A DNA stretch of 64,000 bases from positions 186,001 through 250,000 of the forward strand of contig NZ_FNAJ01000010.1 in assembly GCF_900101905.1 (NCBI RefSeq), read 5' to 3'. This document shows, one piece after another, positions 44,477 through 53,417 of the stretch. This stretch comes from Myxococcus virescens. GTDB lineage: Bacteria; Myxococcota; Myxococcia; Myxococcales; Myxococcaceae. The notes under the pieces are model-generated. The model made no database searches. It was given only the letters and a program-made list of their open reading frames with translations, and had not been told where the DNA came from. How positions within the stretch are numbered: the first letter of the stretch is position 1; each line of letters opens with the position of its first letter. Made by a program: the position numbers and the translations under genes.

Positions 44477-45274
44477 GTGAAGATCCTCGTCACCGCCAAG
44501 CGCGTGGAAGACCCCGAGTCGAAGATCAAGGTCAAGCCGGATGGCTCGGGCATCGTTCAGGAGGGGCTGAAGTACAAGATCAACCCCTTCGATGAAATCG
44601 GCGTCGAAGAAGGACTTCGGCTCGTCGCGAAGCACCAGGGCGAGGTCGTCGTGGTGTCCATCGGTGGCAAGGAAGTGCAGGAGCAGCTCCGGCACGCCCT
44701 GGCCATGGGTGCGCACCGCGCCGTGTGGGTGAACCACACCGGCCCGGTGGACCAGCTCGGCATCGCGGCCCTGCTCCAGAAGGTCGTGGAGAAGGAGCAG
44801 CCGGACCTCGTCATCCTCGGCAAGCAGTCCATCGACGATGACCAGAACCAGGTGGGCCAGTACCTCGCCGAGTTCCTCGGCTGGGGCCAGGCCACGTTCG
44901 CCTCCAAGGTGGAGTCCATGGAGAGCGAGCAGGAGAAGAACAAGGTTCCCGCCATCGTCCTCTCCGCCGACAAGAAGAGCGTGCAGGTGATTCGCGAGGT
45001 CGACAACGGGCTCGCCACGGTGGAGTGCCAGCTGCCCGCCGTCGTCACCACGGACCTGCGCCTCAACCAGCCGCGCTACGCCAGCCTCCCGGGCATCATG
45101 AAGGCGAAGAGCAAGCCCATCGAGGAGCTGACGCCGGCCAAGCTGAGCGTGGATGTCACCCCCGCCATCCAGGTCCTGAAGATGTCCGCGCCCCCGGCGC
45201 GCAAGGCCGGCATCAAGGTCGCGGACGTCCCTGCCCTGGTCGAGAAGCTGCACAACGAGGCGAAGGTCGTCTGA
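44477..45274 (+). CDS. etfB: Electron transfer flavoprotein, beta subunit
   Basis: 265 residues, GTG start with TAAGGAG upstream. KILVTAKRVEDPESKIKV, INPFDEIGVEEGLRL, VVVVSIGGKEVQEQLRHALA and LVILGKQSIDDDQNQVGQYL are the family's nucleotide-binding core; the end PPARKAGIKVADVPALVEKL is typical. With EtfA it carries electrons from acyl-CoA dehydrogenase to the quinone pool. The 117-base gap from the dehydrogenase contains a weak 7-bp hairpin and may lower or separate expression. Confidence 0.95.
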   Translation: MKILVTAKRVEDPESKIKVKPDGSGIVQEGLKYKINPFDEIGVEEGLRLVAKHQGEVVVVSIGGKEVQEQLRHALAMGAHRAVWVNHTGPVDQLGIAALLQKVVEKEQPDLVILGKQSIDDDQNQVGQYLAEFLGWGQATFASKVESMESEQEKNKVPAIVLSADKKSVQVIREVDNGLATVECQLPAVVTTDLRLNQPRYASLPGIMKAKSKPIEELTPAKLSVDVTPAIQVLKMSAPPARKAGIKVADVPALVEKLHNEAKVV

Positions 45275-45310
45275 GCGGCCCTTCCGCACACTCTCTACGG
45301 AGTCATCCAA

Positions 45311-46276
<966 letters not shown>

Positions 46277-46303
46277 GACCGGAGGGCACGGACGTGTCCT
46301 GAC

Positions 46304-46344
46304 GCAAGGGGCGACGTGGGGACCTCCCCGCGCCGCCCCTTCGC
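46304..46344. terminator. Hairpin between etfA and the convergent Coa1-like gene
   Basis: GCAAGGGGCG and the later CGCCCCTTCGC pair with one bulge, with GTGGGGA/TCCCCGC extending the stem, then ATTTTC on the etfA side. The symmetric position between two convergent genes suggests a bidirectional terminator. Confidence 0.6.
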
Positions 46345-46353
46345 ATTTTCACC

Positions 46354-46896
46354 TCACAGCTCGATGTCGCGGCCCGCGTCGCGCGGCGCCACGTCTCCAG
46401 GCTCCGGGGCCTCGTCCGCGTAGGGCGGCTCGGCGGGCAGTGGCAGCTCGGGGCGCTTGGGTGGTTCGGCTCGGAGGAGGTCGATGAGCGTGCCGTCGCC
46501 CAGGGCGACGATGAGGTGGTTGAACTGCCAGGGGCCGTCTCCGCGTTTCTCACCCTGGGCATGCAGCGTGCCCTTGCCATGGGGCCCCTCGAGCGGGAGG
46601 GAGAACTGCGCGCGAGAGACACCGTTGCGGCTCTGCACGGCGCTGCGCCGGGGCAGGCCACTTTCGATGGGCGTACCCAGCGCGCGCTGCACCAGCGCGT
46701 CGCCGCTGGCGATGGCCACGGCTTCCTGGTGCGCGTCGGACTGCCCCAGGGAGGAGAAGCCCAGGTACGTGGCGAGCACGCCCAGGCCGATACACGAGGC
46801 GAGCAGCCCCAGGCATCCCAGCGGAAGGACCCAGCGCCAGTGGCGGCTCCACCAGCCAGGCCGAGGCGCCATTGAACCTTCCTGTGCTGTGTCCAT
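46354..46896 (-). CDS. Coa1-like membrane-anchored protein
   Basis: 180 residues. A single membrane helix (WVLPLGCLGLLASCIGLGVL) lies after a short basic start; the outer domain resembles the Coa1/Tim21-like fold of myxobacterial cytochrome-oxidase-assembly annotations: QRALGTPIESG, AQFSLPLEGPHGKGTLHAQG and WQFNHLIVALGDGTLIDLL. The Pro/Asp-rich tail is disordered. Bacterial members have no tested function. GGAGGAGG just upstream of the ATG at 46896 fixes the start against a much longer open frame. Confidence 0.75.
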   Translation of the reverse strand: MDTAQEGSMAPRPGWWSRHWRWVLPLGCLGLLASCIGLGVLATYLGFSSLGQSDAHQEAVAIASGDALVQRALGTPIESGLPRRSAVQSRNGVSRAQFSLPLEGPHGKGTLHAQGEKRGDGPWQFNHLIVALGDGTLIDLLRAEPPKRPELPLPAEPPYADEAPEPGDVAPRDAGRDIEL

Positions 46897-47062
46897 GGCC
46901 GCCTCCTCCCACTTCACGCGCGGCTTCCTCTTATTCGCTCCCGAGGCTCGCGGGGAACGCGTGGAAGCCGTCCGGCACCGCCAGCGGTTGGTGTGTGTAC
47001 CGGGCAACAGGTAGATTTCGCGAGTGCTCCCAAGGGCCGGGGGAGCACGTGAGGCTGGGCGC

Positions 47063-48040
47063 ATGCCTTCGCGCAGATCCTCCTCCGCAGAGGTGTTGTT
47101 GGACGTGCTGGAGGCACTGCCTCCGGGGCACCGGCTGTGGGTGCGTGGCGCGGGGCGAAGCCTGTTTCCGCTGCTGCGGGCCGGGGACTCGGTGCGGGTG
47201 ATGCGCTGTGGCCCGGGCTCGCTGGCGACCGGGGACGTCGCGCTGATGCGGCAGGGGCGCGAGCTGGTGGCGCACGTGGTGGTGTCCACGCGGCCGTGGC
47301 GGACGGCCTCGCTGCTGGGGCCCCAGGACGCCCCGGGAGGCGTGACGCTGGGCCGGGTGGTGGCCATCCGCAGGGGCCGCTGGGTGGTTCCACTGCCCAG
47401 ACCGCTGCGTCCGGCGCTGCGGCTGGCGCAGCAGGCCGCGTCCACGGCGTGGGCCTGGCCTCGGACCCGGCTAGTGTCTCGGGGTGTGTGGGACTTCCTC
47501 TTCGCCGGATGGTCGCTGCCGCTTCGTCGCCGCCTGGTGGGGCCGTTGGAGGTGCGGCTCCTGACGGCCGGCGACCTGGACGCGCTCCTGGCCTTCGCCA
47601 GTGAGCGGCTGGTGGTGTCTCCGGGCTTCCTGCGCCGTCAGCTGCGCGAGCGCTGGGGCCTGCAGGACACGGAGCGCCGGGGCGCCGCGGCGGGCGCCTT
47701 CGACGCCCAGGGACGGATGCACGGCTTCGCCTGGGTGGACTCCTACCGGCAGGAGGGCTTGCAGTTGGAGGGCGTCTGGGTGCGCTCCCTGGTGGTGGCG
47801 CCCCGCGTGCGGCGAATGGGCGTGGCCACGGGGCTGCTGGAGTGCCTGATGGAGGAGGCCCGACGCCAGGGGCAGTCGCGCGTCTTCGCGGACGTGGACG
47901 ACGACAACACGGCGTCGCTGCGCACGTTCGAGCGGCTGGCGTTCCAGCGAGCGGGCGCCACGCTGACCCAGCAGGCCAACGAGGCTTGGGATGCCACGGG
48001 CCGCTCCAAGCGGCTGGTCGTCGTCGAGCGCACCCTGTAG
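47063..48040 (+). CDS. Signal-peptidase-like (S24/S26 fold) domain fused to GNAT acetyltransferase
   Basis: 325 residues. Residues about 20-110 resemble the S24/S26 core: GAGRSLFPLLRAGDSVRV, LATGDVALMR and LVAHVVV, with Ser33 and His71 in the places of the Ser/His pair of ER-type signal peptidases; the bacterial Lys is absent. Residues about 165-320 are a GNAT domain with SLVVAPRVRRMGVATGLLE as acetyl-CoA loop and DVDDDNTASLRTFERLAF after it. The combination suggests a processed-and-acetylated peptide system, but no precursor peptide is seen nearby. The ATG at 47063 is preferred over the frame start at 47024. Confidence 0.65.
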   Translation: MPSRRSSSAEVLLDVLEALPPGHRLWVRGAGRSLFPLLRAGDSVRVMRCGPGSLATGDVALMRQGRELVAHVVVSTRPWRTASLLGPQDAPGGVTLGRVVAIRRGRWVVPLPRPLRPALRLAQQAASTAWAWPRTRLVSRGVWDFLFAGWSLPLRRRLVGPLEVRLLTAGDLDALLAFASERLVVSPGFLRRQLRERWGLQDTERRGAAAGAFDAQGRMHGFAWVDSYRQEGLQLEGVWVRSLVVAPRVRRMGVATGLLECLMEEARRQGQSRVFADVDDDNTASLRTFERLAFQRAGATLTQQANEAWDATGRSKRLVVVERTL

Positions 48041-48154
48041 GTGCGCCGCCGGAGGTTGCGCGGCTGCCCTGGCTGCGTCAAAAAGCCCGCGGCCGTGGCC
48101 GCCGTGACGTCACCTGGCGAGCCCGGCGTCATCCTCTCCGGTGGGCCGCGCGAT

Positions 48155-49096
48155 ATGAGCACCTCGACGTCCGACATGCTGGAGGGGGGCACGGGGCCCT
48201 CGTCGCGGTCGCAGCGACTTCGCGCGGATGGGGCGCTGGCGCTCATCACTTCGTTCTGGGGCATCACCTTCGTGGTGGTGAAGGGCGCGCTCGGGCACGG
48301 CGACCCGTTCAGCTTCCTCACGCTGCGCTTCATCGTGGGCGCGGTGGTGTTGAGCGCCCTGGCGGGGCGGCAGGTGCTGACGGCGCGCAACCTGCGCATC
48401 GGCACGATGCTGGGCACCTTCCTCTTCCTGGGGTTCTCGCTTCAGACGGTGGGGCTCACCACCACCACGCCTTCGCGCTCGGCGTTCATCACCGGGCTGT
48501 GCGTGCTGCTGGTGCCGCTGCTGTCGATGGTGCTCTACCGGAAGGCGCCGAAGTTCACCTCGCTGCTGGGGGTGGGCACGGCGGCGGTGGGGCTCTACTT
48601 CTTCACGCAGCCGGACGGAGGGCTCGGCAGTGGCGGGCTGTCGTTCGGAGATGTGCTGTCGCTGGGCGGCGCGGTGGCCTACGCGTGCCACATCCTCATG
48701 ACGGAGCGGCATGCGCCGAAGCAGGGGGTGATGGGGCTGGTGGCGGTGCAGCTCTGGACGGTGGCGCTGCTGTCCGCGCTGTGCCTTCCCTTCGTCGAGC
48801 GGCGCGTGGTGTGGCATCCGTCCTTCGTGGGGGCGGTGCTCATCTGCGGTGTGTTCGCCAGTGCGGTGGCCATCAGCCTCCAGACATGGGGGCAGGCGCG
48901 CACCACGGCGGTGCGCGCGGCGCTCATCTACTCGTTGGAGTCGGTGTTCGCCGCGCTGTACTCGGTGCTGCTGGGCTACGAGACGCTCGGGCCTCGGGAG
49001 TGGCTGGGCGGCGCGCTCATCCTGTCGGGCGTGTTGATGTCGGAGGTGGGGGCGGCGGCCTGGGGGTGGTGGCGTGCGAGGGCGCCCGCGCGGTAG
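48155..49096 (+). CDS. DMT/EamA-family transporter
   Basis: 313 residues, ten hydrophobic segments in two EamA halves: ALALITSFWGITFVVVKGAL, LTLRFIVGAVVLSAL, TTTTPSRSAFITGLCVLLVP and later SLQTWGQARTTAVRAALIYSLESVFAALYS, split in the usual way. It is a predicted exporter of metabolites or drugs with unknown substrate. The ATG at 48155 gives a 35-residue cytoplasmic lead; the longer frame from 48041 starts right after the previous gene and is less family-like. Confidence 0.83.
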   Translation: MSTSTSDMLEGGTGPSSRSQRLRADGALALITSFWGITFVVVKGALGHGDPFSFLTLRFIVGAVVLSALAGRQVLTARNLRIGTMLGTFLFLGFSLQTVGLTTTTPSRSAFITGLCVLLVPLLSMVLYRKAPKFTSLLGVGTAAVGLYFFTQPDGGLGSGGLSFGDVLSLGGAVAYACHILMTERHAPKQGVMGLVAVQLWTVALLSALCLPFVERRVVWHPSFVGAVLICGVFASAVAISLQTWGQARTTAVRAALIYSLESVFAALYSVLLGYETLGPREWLGGALILSGVLMSEVGAAAWGWWRARAPAR

Positions 49097-49216
49097 CGGC
49101 CCTGCCGCGGGGCGTGCGCGCAGCCATCTGGGGCCTGTCCACCAGCCGGGCGGGCAGGGGGGGTGAAGTGAAGGCGGCCACCGGCGAGTGGACGCGCTAT
49201 ACCCGGGGCCCTTCCC

Positions 49217-50194
49217 ATGAGTGTGGAGCTGCGGCGAAACGGGATGCACCTGACGGGCACCCCCCTGTCCCTGGATGCGAAGCGCAAGTCGCCGCTGTGC
49301 TTCGTGAGTCACGGGCATTCGGACCACATTGCCCGGCACGAGAGCACCATCGCCACGGCGGCGACGCTGCGTTTCATGACGCATCGCCTGGGGCCGGTGC
49401 GTGAGCCGCGCGAGGTGCCCTTCCGGCAGCCCTTCGAGTTGGGGCCGCTGGTGCTGGAGTTGCTGCCGGCGGGGCACATCCTGGGCAGCGCGCAGCTCCG
49501 CGTGACGCGGCCGGATGGGCGCCGCATCGTCTACACCGGGGACCTCAACGTGGCGCCGTCGCTCACCGCCGAGGCGACGGAGGTGGCGGAGTGCGACACG
49601 CTCGTCATCGAGTCCACCTTCGGTCATCCGCGCTACCGCTTCCCGCCGCGTCCGGAGGTGCTGGGGCAGGTGGAGGCGTGGCTGCGGATGCAACTGGAGC
49701 GCGGCGCGGTGCCGGTGCTGCTGGGGTATCCGCTGGGCAAGAGCCAGGAGGCGATGAAGCACCTGGCGGGACGTGGCTTCCCACTGGTGGCGCATTCCTC
49801 CATCTACGAGGTGGCGCAGCTCTACGCGGAGCTGGGCGTGCCGATTGAGAACCTGCGCTGCTACGACGGAAAGGTGGAGCCGGGTGAGGTGCTCTTCTTC
49901 CCGCCGCACCACGCGCGGGGCGGGGCACTGGCGCCGCTGTGGCCTCGGGCGACGGCGGTGCTGACGGGGTGGGCGGTGGACCGGGGCGCGGTGCGGCGCT
50001 ACGGCGCGGACGTGGCCTTTCCGCTGTCGGACCACGCGGACTTCCCCGGGCTGGTGTCCTACGCGAAGTCCACGGGGGCGCGGGAGGTGCTGACGTGCCA
50101 TGGCTTCGCGGAGGAGCTGGCGCAGGCGCTGCGCGACGCGGGGATGGACGCGCGCCCGCTGGGCGGGAAGCCGCAGCAGCTCGGGTTGTTCTGA
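49217..50194 (+). CDS. MBL-fold beta-CASP nuclease-like protein
   Basis: 325 residues of the metallo-beta-lactamase/beta-CASP group (COG1236-like, related to DNA-ligase-associated exonucleases). FVSHGHSDHIARH is the H-x-H-x-D-H zinc motif, PAGHILGSAQLRV and YTGDLNVAPS follow, and LSDHADFPGLVSYA and LTCHGFAEELA are late motifs C and B. It probably cleaves DNA or RNA. No ATP-dependent ligase gene is adjacent, so its usual partner is missing here. It is followed 37 bases later by the MOSC gene. Confidence 0.85.
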   Translation: MSVELRRNGMHLTGTPLSLDAKRKSPLCFVSHGHSDHIARHESTIATAATLRFMTHRLGPVREPREVPFRQPFELGPLVLELLPAGHILGSAQLRVTRPDGRRIVYTGDLNVAPSLTAEATEVAECDTLVIESTFGHPRYRFPPRPEVLGQVEAWLRMQLERGAVPVLLGYPLGKSQEAMKHLAGRGFPLVAHSSIYEVAQLYAELGVPIENLRCYDGKVEPGEVLFFPPHHARGGALAPLWPRATAVLTGWAVDRGAVRRYGADVAFPLSDHADFPGLVSYAKSTGAREVLTCHGFAEELAQALRDAGMDARPLGGKPQQLGLF

Positions 50195-50231
50195 CAGGCG
50201 GCGGGAGACGGGATTCGGTAGAAGGCTGGCG

Positions 50232-50825
50232 ATGGCCCGCAAGACGCCGCAGTGGGAAGGACGCATCGTGCGCGTCCTCGTGTGTACCGAGCGCAAGAGC
50301 TTCGTCACGAAGGAGCTGCCCGAGGCGCGGGTGTCCTTCGAGGGCTTGGAGGGTGACCGCCACGCGGGCCTGACGCGAGCGGCGGACGTGCGCACGCCGT
50401 GGTTCCCCAAGGGGACGCCCATCCGCAACACGCGACAGTTCTCACTGGTGTCGAGCGAGGAGCTGGCACAGGTCGCGGAGACGCTCGGCATTCCGCGCGT
50501 GCTGGCGTCATGGCTCGGCGCGAACCTGGAGGTGGTGGGCGTGCCGCGCCTGACGCACCTACCGCCGGGCACGCGGCTGTTCTTCCCGGAGGACACGACG
50601 CTGGTGGTGGAAGGGGAGAACGAGCCCTGTATCGGCCCCGGGCGCGTCATCGAGGCCCATCATCCGGACGTGCAGAAGCTGGCGAGCCGCTTCGTGAAGG
50701 CCGCATGGCAGCGCCGGGGCCTGGTGGCCTGGGTGGAGCGCCCCGGCATCATCCGCGTGGGGGACACCGTGAAGGTGGTGCTGCCCAGGCCCGTGACGTA
50801 CGTGCTGCCTGCGTCCGGCGTGTAG
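50232..50825 (+). CDS. MOSC-domain protein
   Basis: 197 residues. FEGLEGDRHAG near residue 40, TRQFSLVSSEELAQVAETLG, WLGANLEVVGVPRLTHLPPG and the late EGENEPCIGPGRVIEAHHPD with its conserved Cys are MOSC features. The family binds molybdenum cofactor or carries sulfur; standalone MOSC proteins may transfer sulfur or detoxify hydroxylamino compounds. No molybdenum cofactor genes are near. The end meets the pentapeptide gene convergently across a hairpin. Confidence 0.8.
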   Translation: MARKTPQWEGRIVRVLVCTERKSFVTKELPEARVSFEGLEGDRHAGLTRAADVRTPWFPKGTPIRNTRQFSLVSSEELAQVAETLGIPRVLASWLGANLEVVGVPRLTHLPPGTRLFFPEDTTLVVEGENEPCIGPGRVIEAHHPDVQKLASRFVKAAWQRRGLVAWVERPGIIRVGDTVKVVLPRPVTYVLPASGV

Positions 50826-50854
50826 CACCGCGAGCCCGTGCTTCAGAAACACCA

Positions 50855-50898
50855 CGGGGCCGCCAGGCCCGGAACGTGTCCCGGACCCCGCGGCCCCG
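50855..50898. terminator. Long imperfect hairpin between convergent genes
   Basis: CGGGGCCGC (50855-50863) pairs perfectly with GCGGCCCCG (50890-50898), and the interior has further G/C pairing with mismatches. It sits between the convergent MOSC and pentapeptide-repeat genes and lacks a T run. Confidence 0.5.
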
Positions 50899-50922
50899 CG
50901 GGCTTCGGCTTGCACCGGACGG

Positions 50923-52389
50923 TTACTCCTCCGGTGACTGGACGATGAGCTTCTCCTTGCCACACACGTCACAGCGCAGGTGGACGAAGAGGTCGCCGTC
51001 GCTCTCCTCGGGGACTTCACCCTCGGGCACGCCCAGCTCTTCCTTCGCCAGCGCCGCCACCTTGGCGGGAATCTCCTCCGCCTTCAGCGACTGGACGTAC
51101 GTCATCTCCCGCTCGTGGCACTCGCGCGTCTCGGGGCCCGTGAGCCACGACGGCTCCATGCCCTCCGGCAGCCGGCTCACCAGCTCCAGGTTGGTGACGG
51201 ACTCGGCCAGGTAGGCCAGCCGCCGCAGCCGGGCCTCGTCCGGCAGCGCCGCGAAGACCTGGAAGCCCTCCAGCAGGGCATTGCGGTCCTCACCCGTGGC
51301 CAGCTGCGCCAGCTCCATCGACGCGTCGCTCGACTCCAGCGCCTCGTCCCAGTTGTTCTCCGGGTTGAAGCCCGCCTCCAGCAGCGACGTGTAGAGCTGC
51401 GTGGCCGCCAGCCGGCGCCGCGCCTCCTGCAGGTGCTCCACGACTTCGTGCGTCAAGCGCAGCTCCAGGAGCGCGCCCGTGGTGCGCGGGTCGATGGAGC
51501 CCGTCAGGTCATCCACCTCCACCTCTTCCCGCAGCGCGCCCTTCAGCACCTGCGCCGCGGAGAAGCGGAACAGGGGCAGCACGCCCACCTCGCGCAGGTA
51601 CATGGCCGCCACCGGGGCGTCCTTTGCGCCCATGCGGAGCGCCTTCTGCGCGCGGTCCACCACCGCCGGGTCCGCCGCGGGCTTCTTGTTCTCCAGCCGC
51701 GTCTTGACCGCCTCACGGTAGAGCGTCTCCAGCGAGCTGCCCGGGGGCAGCCGCTGCGGCAGGAGCGGGCGCAGGCCCGGCACGTCCAGCACCCACAGCG
51801 GAGGCACGCCCATCCGCTTCAGCGCCCGGAAGAAGAGCGAGCCAGGAGGGTCCTGGGGCCGGAAGGGGGGCAGCTCGTCGCCAACGGGCTCACCCTGGAG
51901 CGCCGCGGCGGCCTGTACGCCCAGCGCCTTCTCCCGTTGCTCACGGGTGAAGGCGGTGATGCCCTGGGCGGGGGGCGGCGGAGGCGGCGGGGCCTCCTCG
52001 CCGTCCAGACCGACGACGCGGTCCATGTCCACGTCGTCCATCTCGATGTCGTCGAGCCCCTTGGCGCCCGTGAAGTCGCACCGCAGCAGCTTCAGCTTTT
52101 CGAACGTCGCGCCTTCGAGGTTCGCACCCCGGAAGTCGCAGTCCTGGAGCCGGCCGCCGTGGAAGTAGGCATTGGAAAGGTCCGCGTCCCGGAAGTTGAC
52201 CTTGGACAGGTCGCACCGGTCCCATTCCGAGCCGATGAGGCCCAGCCCGGACAGGTCCGTGTTGGCGGAGAACAGTTGAGTGAAGGTGGCGCCGGTATGG
52301 TCGGTGGCGACCTGGCCGGACTTCCGCATCCGGTTCCATTCCGCCGAGCCACTCTGAAGAAGCTTCTCGATACTGGGGGCTTTCGCCAT
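50923..52389 (-). CDS. Pentapeptide-repeat protein with long helical tail
   Basis: 488 residues. Residues about 35-110 hold pentapeptide repeats of the A(D/N)LxX type (SANTDLSGLGL, CDLSKVNFRDADLSNAYF, DFRGANLEGATFEKLKL), a right-handed beta-helix. A run of eight Pro leads to about 340 mostly helical residues with no family I know, and the end LRCDVCGKEKLIV resembles half a zinc ribbon. Pentapeptide proteins bind partners, sometimes mimicking DNA. The ATG at 52389 was chosen over the frame start at 52431. It diverges from the pseudouridine synthase gene across 44 bases. Confidence 0.75.
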   Translation of the reverse strand: MAKAPSIEKLLQSGSAEWNRMRKSGQVATDHTGATFTQLFSANTDLSGLGLIGSEWDRCDLSKVNFRDADLSNAYFHGGRLQDCDFRGANLEGATFEKLKLLRCDFTGAKGLDDIEMDDVDMDRVVGLDGEEAPPPPPPPAQGITAFTREQREKALGVQAAAALQGEPVGDELPPFRPQDPPGSLFFRALKRMGVPPLWVLDVPGLRPLLPQRLPPGSSLETLYREAVKTRLENKKPAADPAVVDRAQKALRMGAKDAPVAAMYLREVGVLPLFRFSAAQVLKGALREEVEVDDLTGSIDPRTTGALLELRLTHEVVEHLQEARRRLAATQLYTSLLEAGFNPENNWDEALESSDASMELAQLATGEDRNALLEGFQVFAALPDEARLRRLAYLAESVTNLELVSRLPEGMEPSWLTGPETRECHEREMTYVQSLKAEEIPAKVAALAKEELGVPEGEVPEESDGDLFVHLRCDVCGKEKLIVQSPEE

Positions 52390-52433
52390 GGACCCGGGAT
52401 TATTCGTATGGTCTGGTCCATGCGCCAGCACAA

Positions 52434-53390
52434 ATGATCGAGTATCGAATCGAAGCCGACACCGCCGGGATGCGGCTGGACAAGCACCTGCGCAAACGGC
52501 TCCCCAATGTACCGGTGAGCCACCTCTTCAAGATGATTCGCACCAAGAAGGTGCGGGTGAACGGGAAGCGTGCGCAACCCGAGCAGTTGCTGTCAGAAGG
52601 AGACGTGCTCACCATCCGCGGCGACGAGCAGCAGCTCGTGGGGGCGGAACGTCCGAAAGTGGACCCGCCTCCACCACCGGTGGACCCCAGCCGGTTGGTC
52701 ATCCTTCGAGAGGACGACTGGCTCATGGCCGTGGACAAGCCCAGCGGAATGGCCGTCCATACCGGCAGCGGCATCACCGGCGGAACGCTGGTGGACTACG
52801 TGCGCGCCTACCTGGGGCCCAAGGCCGTCCGCAACGACTTCGCGGCCTCGCCCGCACACCGGCTGGACCGGGAGACCTCCGGCGTCATCCTGGTGGCCAA
52901 GCGGCGCCCGGCCATGGTGCATTTCACCGAGGTCTTCACCCACGGCCTGTCCCGCAAGCGCTACCTCACCCTGGTGAAGGGGAAGATGCCCCGGGACTCC
53001 GGGGTCATCGACCTGCCCCTGTCAGAACACCAACAGACGGCCGAGTCCAAGGCCCGTCGAGGGGTGAACATGCAGGCGGCCGTCACCCGGTGGAAGGTCG
53101 TGAAGCAGTCGGGCGAGGCGGCGCTCCTGTCCTGCGCCATCGAGACCGGGCGCACGCATCAGATAAGAAGGCATCTGGCGGCCATCGGACATCCGGTGGC
53201 TGGGGACAAGAAGTACGGTGACTTCGCCTTCAACCGCGACGTGCGGGCGCGCTGGGGGCTCAAAAGGTTGTTCCTGCACGCCGAGCGCATCGAATTCCCG
53301 CATCCCGAAGGCGGCGCGAAGGTGGCTGTCGAGGCTCCCCTCGCCGTCGAGCTCCGAGATGTGCTCAAGCGGGCCGCATTGGTGCCCTGA
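52434..53390 (+). CDS. RluA-family pseudouridine synthase
   Basis: 318 residues. An S4 RNA-binding domain (GMRLDKHLRKRL, FKMIRTKKVRVNGKRAQPEQ) precedes the catalytic domain with HRLDRETSGVILVAKRR, whose Asp is the nucleophile, then LSRKRYLTLVKG and ETGRTHQIRRHLAAIGHPVAGDKKYG. It isomerises uridines in rRNA or tRNA; RluC- and RluD-type cannot be separated confidently, though the layout is RluC-like. PBP1A follows 27 bases later on the same strand. Confidence 0.9.
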   Translation: MIEYRIEADTAGMRLDKHLRKRLPNVPVSHLFKMIRTKKVRVNGKRAQPEQLLSEGDVLTIRGDEQQLVGAERPKVDPPPPPVDPSRLVILREDDWLMAVDKPSGMAVHTGSGITGGTLVDYVRAYLGPKAVRNDFAASPAHRLDRETSGVILVAKRRPAMVHFTEVFTHGLSRKRYLTLVKGKMPRDSGVIDLPLSEHQQTAESKARRGVNMQAAVTRWKVVKQSGEAALLSCAIETGRTHQIRRHLAAIGHPVAGDKKYGDFAFNRDVRARWGLKRLFLHAERIEFPHPEGGAKVAVEAPLAVELRDVLKRAALVP

Positions 53391-53417
53391 CGCCCGCGAG
53401 GCACAAAAGAAACGCGT

